The translations under genes and the position numbers were made by a program. DNA of 9,430 nucleotides from Clostridia bacterium (GTDB lineage: Bacteria; Bacillota; Clostridia; UMGS1810): NCBI GenBank assembly GCA_017629325.1, contig JAGBXL010000028.1, positions 1 through 9,430 on the forward strand. Direction: 5' to 3'. The notes under the pieces were generated by a model that was not told where the DNA came from, ran no database searches, and saw nothing but the letters and a program-made list of their open reading frames with translations. Every line of letters starts with the position of its first letter. Within the stretch, counting starts at the first letter, position 1. Below are positions 1-6,020 of this stretch, piece after piece.

Positions 1-917
1 ATCTGGGTGGTCTTCATAAGTTTATGAATTGGGACAGACCAATACTCACCGATAGCGGCGGATTTCAGGTTTTCTCACTTGCAGGTCTTCGCAAAATAAA
101 AGAAGAGGGCGTGTATTTTAATTCTCATATAGACGGCAAAAAAATATTTATGGGCCCTGAAGAAAGTATGCAGATTCAATCAAATCTTGCCTCCACAATA
201 GCAATGGCATTTGATGAATGTGTGGCTCTTCCTGCCGAATATTCCTATGCCAAAGCTTCTCACGAACGCACAATCCGCTGGCTCCAGCGCTGCAAAAAAG
301 AAATGGAAAGACTAAATTCTCTTCCCGATACCATAAATAAAAAGCAAATGCTCTTTGGCATAAATCAGGGTGCAACCTTTGACGATTTAAGAATAGAAAA
401 TATGAAACAAATAGCCGAGATGGATTTAGATGGATATGCCGTAGGCGGACTTGCCGTAGGCGAAACTACCGAGGAAATGTATCATATCTTAGATGTAACT
501 CTTCCCTTTGCTCCCGAAAATAAACCCCGCTATTTAATGGGGGTTGGAACGCCTATAAATATTCTTGAAGCTGTTGATAGGGGAATAGACTTTTTCGACT
601 GTGTAATGCCCAGCCGTAATGCAAGGCACTGCAATCTTTTTACAAGCGAAGGTGTTATGAATTTAAAAAATGAGAAGTTTGAAAAGGATTTAAGACCAAT
701 AGACGAAAACTGCTCGTGTCCTGCTTGCCGTGATTATTCAAGAGCCTATATCCGCCATCTTTTTAAGGCAAAAGAAATGCTTGCAATGCGTCTTTGCGTT
801 CTCCATAACCTTCATTTCTATAATAAGCTTATGGAAGATATAAGATGTGCCATAGAAGAAGGAAACTACAAAGAATTCAAAGCAAAGAGAATAGAGAAAT
901 ATTCACAGAGAGTGTAA
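1..917 (+). CDS. tgt: Queuine/preQ1 tRNA-ribosyltransferase, 5'-truncated
   Basis: TGT exchanges guanine-34 of tRNAs with GUN anticodons for preQ1, the base-exchange step of queuosine synthesis in the cytoplasm. The frame is open from the window edge: the codons before the Met at 24 read LGGLHKF and continue into MNWDRPILTDSGGFQVFSL, a conserved TGT block, so that Met is internal and the true start lies upstream. Roughly 70-75 N-terminal residues are missing, judged from the usual length of about 375. Counting from the Met at 24, the active-site DSGGFQ is at 10-15, the base-binding VGGLAVGE block at 140-147, and the nucleophile block FDCVMPSRNAR at 191-201 with Asp192. The zinc ligands are C230, C232, C235 and H261. 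In Clostridia tgt commonly precedes yajC-secDF, as here. No terminator is visible before yajC, so read-through into the sec genes is likely. The assignment is firm. Confidence 0.97.
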   Translation, partial: LGGLHKFMNWDRPILTDSGGFQVFSLAGLRKIKEEGVYFNSHIDGKKIFMGPEESMQIQSNLASTIAMAFDECVALPAEYSYAKASHERTIRWLQRCKKEMERLNSLPDTINKKQMLFGINQGATFDDLRIENMKQIAEMDLDGYAVGGLAVGETTEEMYHILDVTLPFAPENKPRYLMGVGTPINILEAVDRGIDFFDCVMPSRNARHCNLFTSEGVMNLKNEKFEKDLRPIDENCSCPACRDYSRAYIRHLFKAKEMLAMRLCVLHNLHFYNKLMEDIRCAIEEGNYKEFKAKRIEKYSQRV

Positions 918-935
918 AATATTCCTTTTAAACTA

Positions 936-964
936 TTGATTTTTCTTGAGTGATAGTGTATAAT
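936..964 (+). promoter_or_regulatory. Sigma-A-like promoter for the yajC-secDF operon
   Basis: TTGATT (936-941) and a perfect TATAAT (959-964) are separated by 17 bp, with a TG immediately before the -10. The predicted transcript would start near 971, about 30 nt before yajC. It lies in the 84-bp gap after tgt, so the sec genes probably have their own promoter in addition to read-through from tgt. Called from sequence match only. Confidence 0.65.
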
Positions 965-1001
965 ATTTTATTATCTTATAGTAACTTCAGGAGGTACTAC
1001 T

Positions 1002-1403
1002 ATGAACTTATTCGATTTAACTGCTTATGCAGCTCCCGCTGCAGCAGGAACAACCGCAGGTGCAGGCGGTATGGTCTCTGCATTTTTACCCTTTATTCTT
1101 ATCATTGCTGTTATGTATTTCTTAATGATAAGACCACAAAAGAAAAAGGAAAAATTAAAACAGGAAATGCTTTCTCAGCTTATTGTTGGCGATAAAATCT
1201 TAACCATCGGCGGTATTCATGGTAAAATCGTTTCTGTTAAAGATGATGTTCTCGTTATTGAAACAGGCGAAGCAGCTAACGATAAAAAATCATATATAAA
1301 AATCACACGCTGGGCTGTAAGCGAAGTTACAAAACCTGGTGAAGAACCCAAAGAAAAAAAAGAAGAAGCAACCGAAATTGAAAAATTAAACGATAACGAA
1401 TAA
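1002..1403 (+). CDS. yajC: Preprotein translocase subunit YajC
   Basis: YajC is the small single-span membrane partner of SecD and SecF in the accessory complex that assists SecYEG-driven export. This 133-residue protein has a short Ala/Gly-rich N-terminus, one transmembrane helix at about 24-43, and then the family signature MIRPQKKKEK at 42-51. The conserved cytoplasmic block LIVGDKILTIGGIHGKIVSVKDD (about 60-82) follows. The tail beyond residue 110 is Lys/Glu-rich and low in complexity, as is common in the family. The start is fixed by AGGAGGT at 989-995, 6 nt upstream. It is the first gene of a + strand run with a TIGR04086-type gene, secD and secF. Length and motifs are ordinary for the family. 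Confidence 0.96.
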   Translation: MNLFDLTAYAAPAAAGTTAGAGGMVSAFLPFILIIAVMYFLMIRPQKKKEKLKQEMLSQLIVGDKILTIGGIHGKIVSVKDDVLVIETGEAANDKKSYIKITRWAVSEVTKPGEEPKEKKEEATEIEKLNDNE

Positions 1404-1406
1404 TAC

Positions 1407-1422
1407 CTTAAGACGTCTTAAG
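1407..1422. repeat. Perfect 16-bp palindrome between yajC and the next gene
   Basis: CTTAAGACGTCTTAAG is its own reverse complement over all 16 bases and starts 4 bp after the yajC stop codon. Symmetry ends sharply on both sides. In RNA it could form a six-pair stem closed by an ACGU loop. It has no downstream T-tract, so it does not look like an intrinsic terminator. A dimeric-protein binding site or an RNA processing signal is possible, but neither is shown. Confidence 0.55.
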
Positions 1423-1434
1423 TAATAAAACATG

Positions 1435-1480
1435 AATCCCCCGAATATTATATACCAAAATATTCATATTCGGAGGGATT
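1435..1480 (+). promoter_or_regulatory. Hairpin that would sequester the ribosome binding site of the next gene
   Basis: Bases 1435-1448 pair with 1466-1480 over 14 base pairs with a single bulged A (1474). The right arm contains the Shine-Dalgarno GGAGGG (1472-1477) of the GTG-started gene at 1485. An inner alternative, GAATATT (1443-1449) with AATATTC (1459-1465), can form instead of the inner half of the long stem while the outer CCCCC/GGAGGG pairing remains. Either fold hides the ribosome binding site, suggesting translational control or a requirement for coupling. The pairing is seen directly; the regulatory role is inferred. Confidence 0.5.
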
Positions 1481-1484
1481 TATT

Positions 1485-1898
1485 GTGTCAGATGTTATTT
1501 CTGCAACTGCCGGCTCGGGTGCCGGAACAATTCGTATCTTATTAAAATCGGTAAAATTTATCATACTTTCCTACATAATCTCGCTTATTCTTTTGCTTGT
1601 TTTGGCTTTCGTTATTGTATATACCGATATTTCCGAAACAATATCAGGTCCCGCGGTTAATATCATAACTCTTTCAGGAGCATTTATCTCATCACTTTTA
1701 ACTGCAAAAAATCTTACCTCAAGAGGATGGCTTTTCGGCTTTGTAACAGGCACTTTCAATATTGCATTTCTTTTTGTTGCAGGAACATTATTCACATCGT
1801 CTGCTTTCTTCACAGTTCCCAGAATAATGTTTATGCTATACGGTGGAATGTGCGGTGCAATAGGTGGTATAATAGGGGTTAATGTAGGAAAAAATTAG
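1485..1898 (+). CDS. TIGR04086-type four-helix membrane protein
   Basis: This is a 137-residue hydrophobic protein with four predicted membrane segments at about 24-46, 55-75, 82-103 and 112-133. The last has a Gly-rich GGMCGAIGGIIGVNVG pattern. Size, topology and location between yajC and secD match the Clostridia family TIGR04086, whose function is unknown. The start is GTG at 1485, supported by GGAGGG at 1472-1477 seven nt upstream; the next Met codons are too far inside. That ribosome binding site is buried in a long potential hairpin, which is unusual. In many Clostridia members of this family sit next to the SCIFF peptide gene, but here secD follows after only 44 bp. A role in membrane biogenesis or export is a context guess only. 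Confidence 0.85.
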   Translation: MSDVISATAGSGAGTIRILLKSVKFIILSYIISLILLLVLAFVIVYTDISETISGPAVNIITLSGAFISSLLTAKNLTSRGWLFGFVTGTFNIAFLFVAGTLFTSSAFFTVPRIMFMLYGGMCGAIGGIIGVNVGKN

Positions 1899-1942
1899 TT
1901 TGTATATACTTTTTACATAAAATATTTCAAGGAGGATTACCA

Positions 1943-3211
1943 ATGAAAGCAAAAAGTATAATTAAATTTGCATCAATTTGCGTTATAATTGCAATACTTG
2001 CCTATGTAGCCGCATTTGGTGTTTCATTCATGGGTAAAACCATAACCGCTTCCTTCGATGAGGATTTTGGTATAAAAAAAGGTTTCGACTTAGCAGGCGG
2101 CTCTGTAATTGTTTTTGAGCCCGATGTAAAAGATATGTCAACCGTAACAGGTGAAGATATTTCTGCAGCTTTAGCAGCTCTTCGTCTTCGTCTTGATAGC
2201 AATGGACTTAATGAAGCAACTGTTTCCCAGCAGGTTACAGATGATATTAAAAGACTCCGTGTAGAAATTCCTGCAGTTACCGACCCAAATGAAGCCATTT
2301 CATATCTTGGAGCAATGGCAAGTCTTTCTTTTAGAGACTATCAGGGAAATGAAATTGTTAATGGAACACACGTTGTAAATGCTCAGGGCGTTTATGACCA
2401 GCAGACAAATAAGCCTGTTGTTCAGCTTGAATTTTCAAACGAGGGTCAAAAGCTTTTTGCGGAGGCAACTGCCCGTATAAAAGGTCTTACCGATGGTAAT
2501 AACTACATTGCAATTTATGTTGACGGTGTAGAAATTTCAAGACCTTCTGTTGATGTTGTAATAAATCAGAACACCTGTATCATTCAGGGTGATTTCACAA
2601 CCGAATCTGTAAATCAGCTTGCAAATCAGATTAAATCAGGCACACTTCCCTTTGCTTTAACACCCATAAGCCAGAATAGTGTTGGAGCACAGCTTGGCGA
2701 TGATGCTTTAAATAAGAGCCTTATTGCTGGCGGAATAGGTCTTCTTTTAGTTATGATATATATGATAGTTTTATATCGTCTTTGCGGTGTTGTGGCAAGC
2801 ATTGCTCTTGTTGGCTATGTAGCTATTGTTGCTCTTATCCTCCATGGCTTTGATATTCAGCTCACCCTTCCCGGTATTGCAGGTATCATTTTAACAATCG
2901 GTACTGCAGTAGATGCCAATGTAATTATTTTTGAAAGAGTAAAAGAAGAAGTTAAATCAGGAAAAACTCTCCGTGCGTCAGTAGATGCGGGATTCAAACG
3001 TGCATTCGGTGCAATTCTTGATTCCAACGTAACAACTGTAATTGCAGCTGTTGTTCTCTGGATTTTTGGTACAGGCACCATAATCGGCTTTGCAAAAACT
3101 CTTCTTATAGGTACACTTGTTAGTATGTTCACAGCAATTTTTGTAACAAGAATTCTTCTCCGTCAGCTCTGTGTTTTCGGCAGCAAGAATCCTAAGTTCT
3201 ACATTGCGTAA
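1943..3211 (+). CDS. secD: Protein translocase subunit SecD
   Basis: SecD is the larger part of the RND-like SecDF motor, which uses proton flow to pull proteins out of the SecYEG channel on the outer face of the membrane. This 422-residue protein has an N-terminal membrane helix at about 9-29, the KKGFDLAGG block (45-53, the P1 base), an extracytoplasmic domain to about 255, and five further helices at about 258-406. The signature GTAVDANVIIFERVKEE at 320-336 contains Asp324, matching the essential proton-relay Asp (D519 in E. coli). Length is normal for the Gram-positive form and shorter than the E. coli protein. AAGGAGGA lies just upstream of the ATG. It is 44 bp after the TIGR04086-type gene and 17 bp before secF, in one transcription unit. 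Confidence 0.97.
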   Translation: MKAKSIIKFASICVIIAILAYVAAFGVSFMGKTITASFDEDFGIKKGFDLAGGSVIVFEPDVKDMSTVTGEDISAALAALRLRLDSNGLNEATVSQQVTDDIKRLRVEIPAVTDPNEAISYLGAMASLSFRDYQGNEIVNGTHVVNAQGVYDQQTNKPVVQLEFSNEGQKLFAEATARIKGLTDGNNYIAIYVDGVEISRPSVDVVINQNTCIIQGDFTTESVNQLANQIKSGTLPFALTPISQNSVGAQLGDDALNKSLIAGGIGLLLVMIYMIVLYRLCGVVASIALVGYVAIVALILHGFDIQLTLPGIAGIILTIGTAVDANVIIFERVKEEVKSGKTLRASVDAGFKRAFGAILDSNVTTVIAAVVLWIFGTGTIIGFAKTLLIGTLVSMFTAIFVTRILLRQLCVFGSKNPKFYIA

Positions 3212-3228
3212 GAGGAGGACGGAAGAAT

Positions 3229-4083
3229 ATGTTTAACATTATTGAAAAAAGAAAAATTCTGTTTTTAATTCCCTGCGTAATTGTTCTTGCAGGAATAATC
3301 ACTTTAATTGTTTTTGGCGGTTTAAACACCGATATCGATTTCACAGGTGGCACAGCAATGGAAATCGAACTGGGCAAAGAATTTAACGAAAATCAAATTC
3401 GTGATGCAATCGGCTCTGTAAAAGATGTTAAAATATCAAGCGTTCAGAGTTCGGGTAGCGATAAAGCTATTGTAAAAACAGCTGAGCTTCCCCACGAAAC
3501 ACTCGTAAAAGTTCAGGATGCAGTAAAGAAAAGCTTTCCTGAATCAAATATAATTTCTGTTGACTCGGTTAGTGCAACAATGGGTCGCGAAATGTGGTGG
3601 AGTGCAGCAAAAGCAATTGGCTTGGCAGTTGTTTTAATGCTTGCATATATCTGGTTTAGATTTGAACTCTATTCAGGTCTTGCAGCAGTTATTGCTCTTT
3701 GCCACGATGTTCTTGTTATCATTTCAATTTATGCAATCTTCAGATTCCCTGTTAATTCAACCTTTATAGCTGCAGTTCTCACAATTCTTGGTTACTCAAT
3801 CAACGCAACTATCGTTGTTTTCGACAGAGTAAGAGAAAATATGAAGCTCAACAGAAAAGCAAGTTTTGATGAAGTTGTAAATGCAAGTATCTGGCAGACA
3901 CTTGCCCGTTCAATAAACACAAGTGTAACAACTCTTTTAACTCTTATCTGTCTTTATATTCTTGGGGTAACATCAATCAAACAGTTTGCACTTCCTCTTG
4001 TTATAGGTGTTGTCTCAGGCACATTCTCATCTGTATTTATTGCAGGTCCTGTTTGGGCACTTTTAAAAGGAAACAAAAAATAA
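3229..4083 (+). CDS. secF: Protein translocase subunit SecF
   Basis: SecF pairs with SecD in the proton-driven export motor. This 284-residue protein shows the first helix at about 10-30, the DIDFTGGTAMEI block at 35-46, a short extracytoplasmic domain to about 120, and five helices in the C-terminal half. The family block LGYSINATIVVFDRVREN is at 187-204, and the ARSINTS block (226-232) carries the conserved Arg227 or equivalent. Oddly, residue 193 is Ala (codon GCA), where most SecF proteins have Asp (NDT; D213 in E. coli), a residue implicated in proton coupling. The rest looks intact, so this is probably a lineage variant and not decay. GAGGAGG precedes the ATG, and a strong terminator follows the stop. 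Confidence 0.97.
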   Translation: MFNIIEKRKILFLIPCVIVLAGIITLIVFGGLNTDIDFTGGTAMEIELGKEFNENQIRDAIGSVKDVKISSVQSSGSDKAIVKTAELPHETLVKVQDAVKKSFPESNIISVDSVSATMGREMWWSAAKAIGLAVVLMLAYIWFRFELYSGLAAVIALCHDVLVIISIYAIFRFPVNSTFIAAVLTILGYSINATIVVFDRVRENMKLNRKASFDEVVNASIWQTLARSINTSVTTLLTLICLYILGVTSIKQFALPLVIGVVSGTFSSVFIAGPVWALLKGNKK

Positions 4084-4091
4084 TAAATGTA

Positions 4092-4139
4092 AAAAAAAAG
4101 AGTGTAAAAATTCTTAACAAATTTTACACTCTTTTTTTT
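4092..4139. terminator. Intrinsic terminator after secF
   Basis: Bases 4092-4109 pair perfectly with 4122-4139 (18 pairs: a 10-bp core reading GAGTGTAAAA, extended by eight A-T pairs) around a 12-nt loop. The right arm ends in eight T, so it should stop transcription of the yajC-secDF unit. The A-run on the left would also serve the opposite strand. Confidence 0.9.
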
Positions 4140-4223
4140 ATACACAAAAATGCTGCTTTTAACATATTATGCTAATGGGCTAGCTATCTACTATTCCCAA
4201 ATCATATTATTGGAGGAGTATTT

Positions 4224-5066
4224 ATGAGCGATAGGGGAAACTGCTGCAACGCAAATAATAGCGTTGGCGGTGCTACCGAAAATGTTTGTATAAACACAAA
4301 AAAAATCTATGATTCTTGCAGAGATAAAGAGTGCATAGAAAACTTAAGAGTATACCTCACCGAGAGCGGTCAGTGTCTTCTCGACAGGGCAACAAATGTA
4401 AGGGTCAGATCGGCAGAAATTGTATGGGTTGATTCCGATGTTGAGCCGGTAGCATTTAACAGAGGCTACTATTCAATAGACCTTAGATTTTATTTCAAAG
4501 TAACAGTTGATATTTACACAGGTCTTAGCCGTCCTACAACAGTTGAGGGTATTGCTGTGTATGATAAAAAGGTTATTTTATTTGGCTCCGAAGGTAACGC
4601 AAAAACATTCACATCAAAATATGGCCGTGGCTGCTGCGATGTTAGTTATTGGCAGAAAAACAATCTTCCTGTGGCACAAATTGAAGTTATAGACCCCATA
4701 GTTCTTGCCTCAAGAGTTGTTGAAAATAATGACGATTGCAATTGTTGCTGCGGTGAAACTGATGTTGCTTCCGTTCCTGAAGATATATGCCGCGTTTTTG
4801 ATGATACTCTTGTAGATTCAACCGACGGCAGAAGACTTTTAATAACAATCGGGTTATTTACCATTGTTCGTCTTGAAAGAAAAACAGAGCTTATTGTTCC
4901 TGTTGTTGATTATTGCATACCAAATAACGAATGTATTTCTTCAACCGACAATAGCCCCTGCGACTTTTTCGACAGACTTCGTTTCCCGGTAGATGAATTC
5001 TTTCCGCCCGAAAAAGATAATTTTGAAAGCCTTGATTCATCAAATGACAATTGCTGCTGCAATTAA
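4224..5066 (+). CDS. Cysteine-rich conserved protein of unknown function
   Basis: This 280-residue soluble protein has 19 cysteines: CC at 7-8, C22, C32, C37, C51, CC at 137-138, CNCCC at 172-176, C189, C231, C237, C246, and CCC at 277-279. The 22-130 region (VCINTKKIYDSCRDKECIENLRVYL, then RSAEIVWVDSDVEPVAFNRGYYSIDLRFYF) and a second beta-rich half around 205-230 look like an ordered, conserved core. The Cys clusters sit mainly at the tails and in a central linker. Similar proteins occur widely in Clostridia, as I recall, without a known role. No signal peptide or membrane helix is seen. GGAGGAG at 4212-4218 fixes the ATG. It stands alone between two terminators. Cys-rich ends recall spore-coat or exosporium proteins that cross-link by disulfides, but metal binding is an alternative; neither is proven. 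Confidence 0.85.
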   Translation: MSDRGNCCNANNSVGGATENVCINTKKIYDSCRDKECIENLRVYLTESGQCLLDRATNVRVRSAEIVWVDSDVEPVAFNRGYYSIDLRFYFKVTVDIYTGLSRPTTVEGIAVYDKKVILFGSEGNAKTFTSKYGRGCCDVSYWQKNNLPVAQIEVIDPIVLASRVVENNDDCNCCCGETDVASVPEDICRVFDDTLVDSTDGRRLLITIGLFTIVRLERKTELIVPVVDYCIPNNECISSTDNSPCDFFDRLRFPVDEFFPPEKDNFESLDSSNDNCCCN

Positions 5067-5072
5067 ATAAAA

Positions 5073-5107
5073 AACACTCCAAATCAGTTTAACTGGTTTG
5101 GAGTGTT
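5073..5107. terminator. Bidirectional terminator between convergent genes
   Basis: A 16-pair stem (5073-5088 with 5092-5107, one G-T wobble) closes on a 3-nt loop. Read on the - strand it is followed by a run of T, a strong terminator for the HD-domain gene. On the + strand the tail is TTCTATTATATATTT, a weaker stop for the Cys-rich gene. Confidence 0.85.
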
Positions 5108-5110
5108 CTA

Positions 5111-5701
5111 TTATATATTTGATCTTTCTTCACTTTCCAGAAAATATGTTGCTTCCATATCTGCGGTAGAGAGAGCAAATGCTAAAGGGAACATCTCAAA
5201 TGCAGCACCCACATTACCTTTGTCTTCGTTTCCTGAAAAACCCATGTGATACCTAATAGCAAAAGCTTCTTCTCTTGTTAGCTTCATATATCCCGATATA
5301 ATATAAACAGATTTCTCACCGTGTCCGTAGGGCAGACGGTCGTCATAAGAATATGTAGGAACCTGATGCCATACCCCTGATGAGTCTTTAACATTCCTTG
5401 TTGACGGAACATACATATTTACTTTGCATAAATCATGCAGTAGTGCAACAATAGCAATTGATTCATCACTTGCACTAAGTCCGTAAGTGTTTTTGACTCT
5501 GTCTCTTTCCATGTAGCTTTTCAGTGAATCGTAAACATTTAAACTGTGATCGCATAACCCTCCTGCATAGCTTGAATGAAATCTTGCACTGGCAGGTGCT
5601 GTAAAAAAATCACAACTGTCGCAAAGGTATGCTAAAAGTTTGTCTGCACCTTCCCGCTTTATGTTTTGTTTGTATATTTCAATAAATCTTTCTTTGTTCA
5701 T
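5111..5701 (-). CDS. HD-domain phosphohydrolase
   Basis: This 196-residue soluble protein has the metal-dependent HD hydrolase pattern: His42 and His52 in FHSSYAGGLCDHSLNVY, the His-Asp pair at 89-90 in LLHDLCKV, His127 in YGHGEKS, His152 in IRYHMG, and Asp181 in LSTADMEATY. The arrangement resembles the HD domain of YhaM-type 3'-5' exoribonucleases and related nucleotidases, but no OB-fold nucleic-acid domain precedes it. The substrate is therefore open: a nucleotide, an oligonucleotide or a cyclic nucleotide are all possible. The ATG at 5699-5701 has GAGGGTG upstream (5709-5715 on the complement). It is a single-gene unit with a shared terminator at its 3' end. Family is firm; exact reaction unknown. 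Confidence 0.9.
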   Translation of the reverse strand: MNKERFIEIYKQNIKREGADKLLAYLCDSCDFFTAPASARFHSSYAGGLCDHSLNVYDSLKSYMERDRVKNTYGLSASDESIAIVALLHDLCKVNMYVPSTRNVKDSSGVWHQVPTYSYDDRLPYGHGEKSVYIISGYMKLTREEAFAIRYHMGFSGNEDKGNVGAAFEMFPLAFALSTADMEATYFLESEERSNI

Positions 5702-5723
5702 TTTGTATCACCCTCAAAAATAA

Positions 5724-5751
5724 ATTTTAATATGTATTTATTTTAACACAA
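5724..5751 (-). promoter_or_regulatory. Candidate promoter of the HD-domain gene
   Basis: On the - strand, TTGTGT (complement of 5746-5751) and TAAAAT (complement of 5724-5729) lie 16 bp apart. Transcription would begin near 5717, leaving a leader of only about 15 nt before the ATG. The region is very A+T-rich, so chance matches are likely. Confidence 0.35.
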
Positions 5752-5753
5752 TG

Positions 5754-5782
5754 TTGAAAAAAAGCAAGAAATATGTTATAAT
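5754..5782 (+). promoter_or_regulatory. Extended -10 sigma-A promoter reading into the hairpin array
   Basis: TTGAAA (5754-5759), a 17-bp spacer and TATAAT (5777-5782) preceded by TG plus one base (5774-5776) make a near-consensus promoter, the best in the window. Transcription would start near 5789 and cross the hairpin array toward the PAP2 gene at 6021. The array would then be a leader of about 230 nt or a separate structured RNA. The last three bases of the -10 are also the first bases of the first hairpin arm. Confidence 0.6.
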
Positions 5783-5962
5783 GAGTTTGCAAAGCAAACT
5801 CATTGAATTGCCTTCAGCGTGAATTGAAATCAAAGATTTCATGAATTGAGCCTTGTGGCTCATAAATTGCACTTCGTGCATTAAAAGGCAGTTCAATTCA
5901 TGGAGCGAAGCGAGAAATCATGGATGTAATCCAATTCATGACAATGGTGTTGTCAATTCATT
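5780..5962. repeat. Array of short hairpins with a flipping CATGAATTG spacer
   Basis: Within the 319-bp gene-free stretch 5702-6020, small inverted repeats recur about every 20 bp. Clear stems are 5780-5804 (11 pairs, AAA loop), 5825-5841 (7 pairs, AAA loop), 5847-5862 (6 pairs, TTGT loop), 5868-5880 (5 pairs, TTC loop), 5921-5933 (5 pairs, GTA loop) and 5939-5955 (6 pairs). Degenerate ones lie near 5815 and 5908. They are joined by CATGAATTG-like spacers at 5801-5810, 5819-5826, 5840-5848 and 5861-5869. The reverse complement CAATTCATG-like form is at 5894-5902, 5932-5940 and 5954-5962. Bases 5803-5814 also pair with 5885-5896 (12 pairs, one wobble), enclosing the three central hairpins. The rest of the gap, 5963-6020, shows only the PAP2 ribosome binding site. 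Probably a dispersed non-coding repeat or structured RNA; function unknown. Confidence 0.8.
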
Positions 5963-6020
5963 AAAAACAAGCTGCATCTTTCCTGTTATCTAATTATAGA
6001 ATATACAAAGGTGAAATAAA

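Noticed and set aside
24..917. Met at 24 as the start of tgt
   Set aside because: The seven codons before it (LGGLHKF) are in frame and match the conserved TGT sequence, so the gene runs in from outside the window.
950..1195. Overlapping + strand reading frame at the start of yajC
   Set aside because: It is out of frame with the clear yajC, spans its promoter and ribosome binding site, and gives a Cys/Arg-rich peptide without any recognisable pattern.
1435..1480. Hairpin before the TIGR04086-type gene as an intrinsic terminator
   Set aside because: No T-run follows the right arm; instead the arm contains the ribosome binding site of the next gene.
2002..2298. Antisense reading frames inside secD, the membrane-protein gene and other genes
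   Set aside because: They lie wholly within well-supported genes, lack ribosome binding sites, and show the Ser/Thr/Pro-rich look of reverse translations.
5780..5962. CRISPR array
   Set aside because: Units are short hairpins of differing sequence with a constant linker that inverts halfway; there are no identical 24-37-bp repeats, no unique spacers of constant length and no cas genes.
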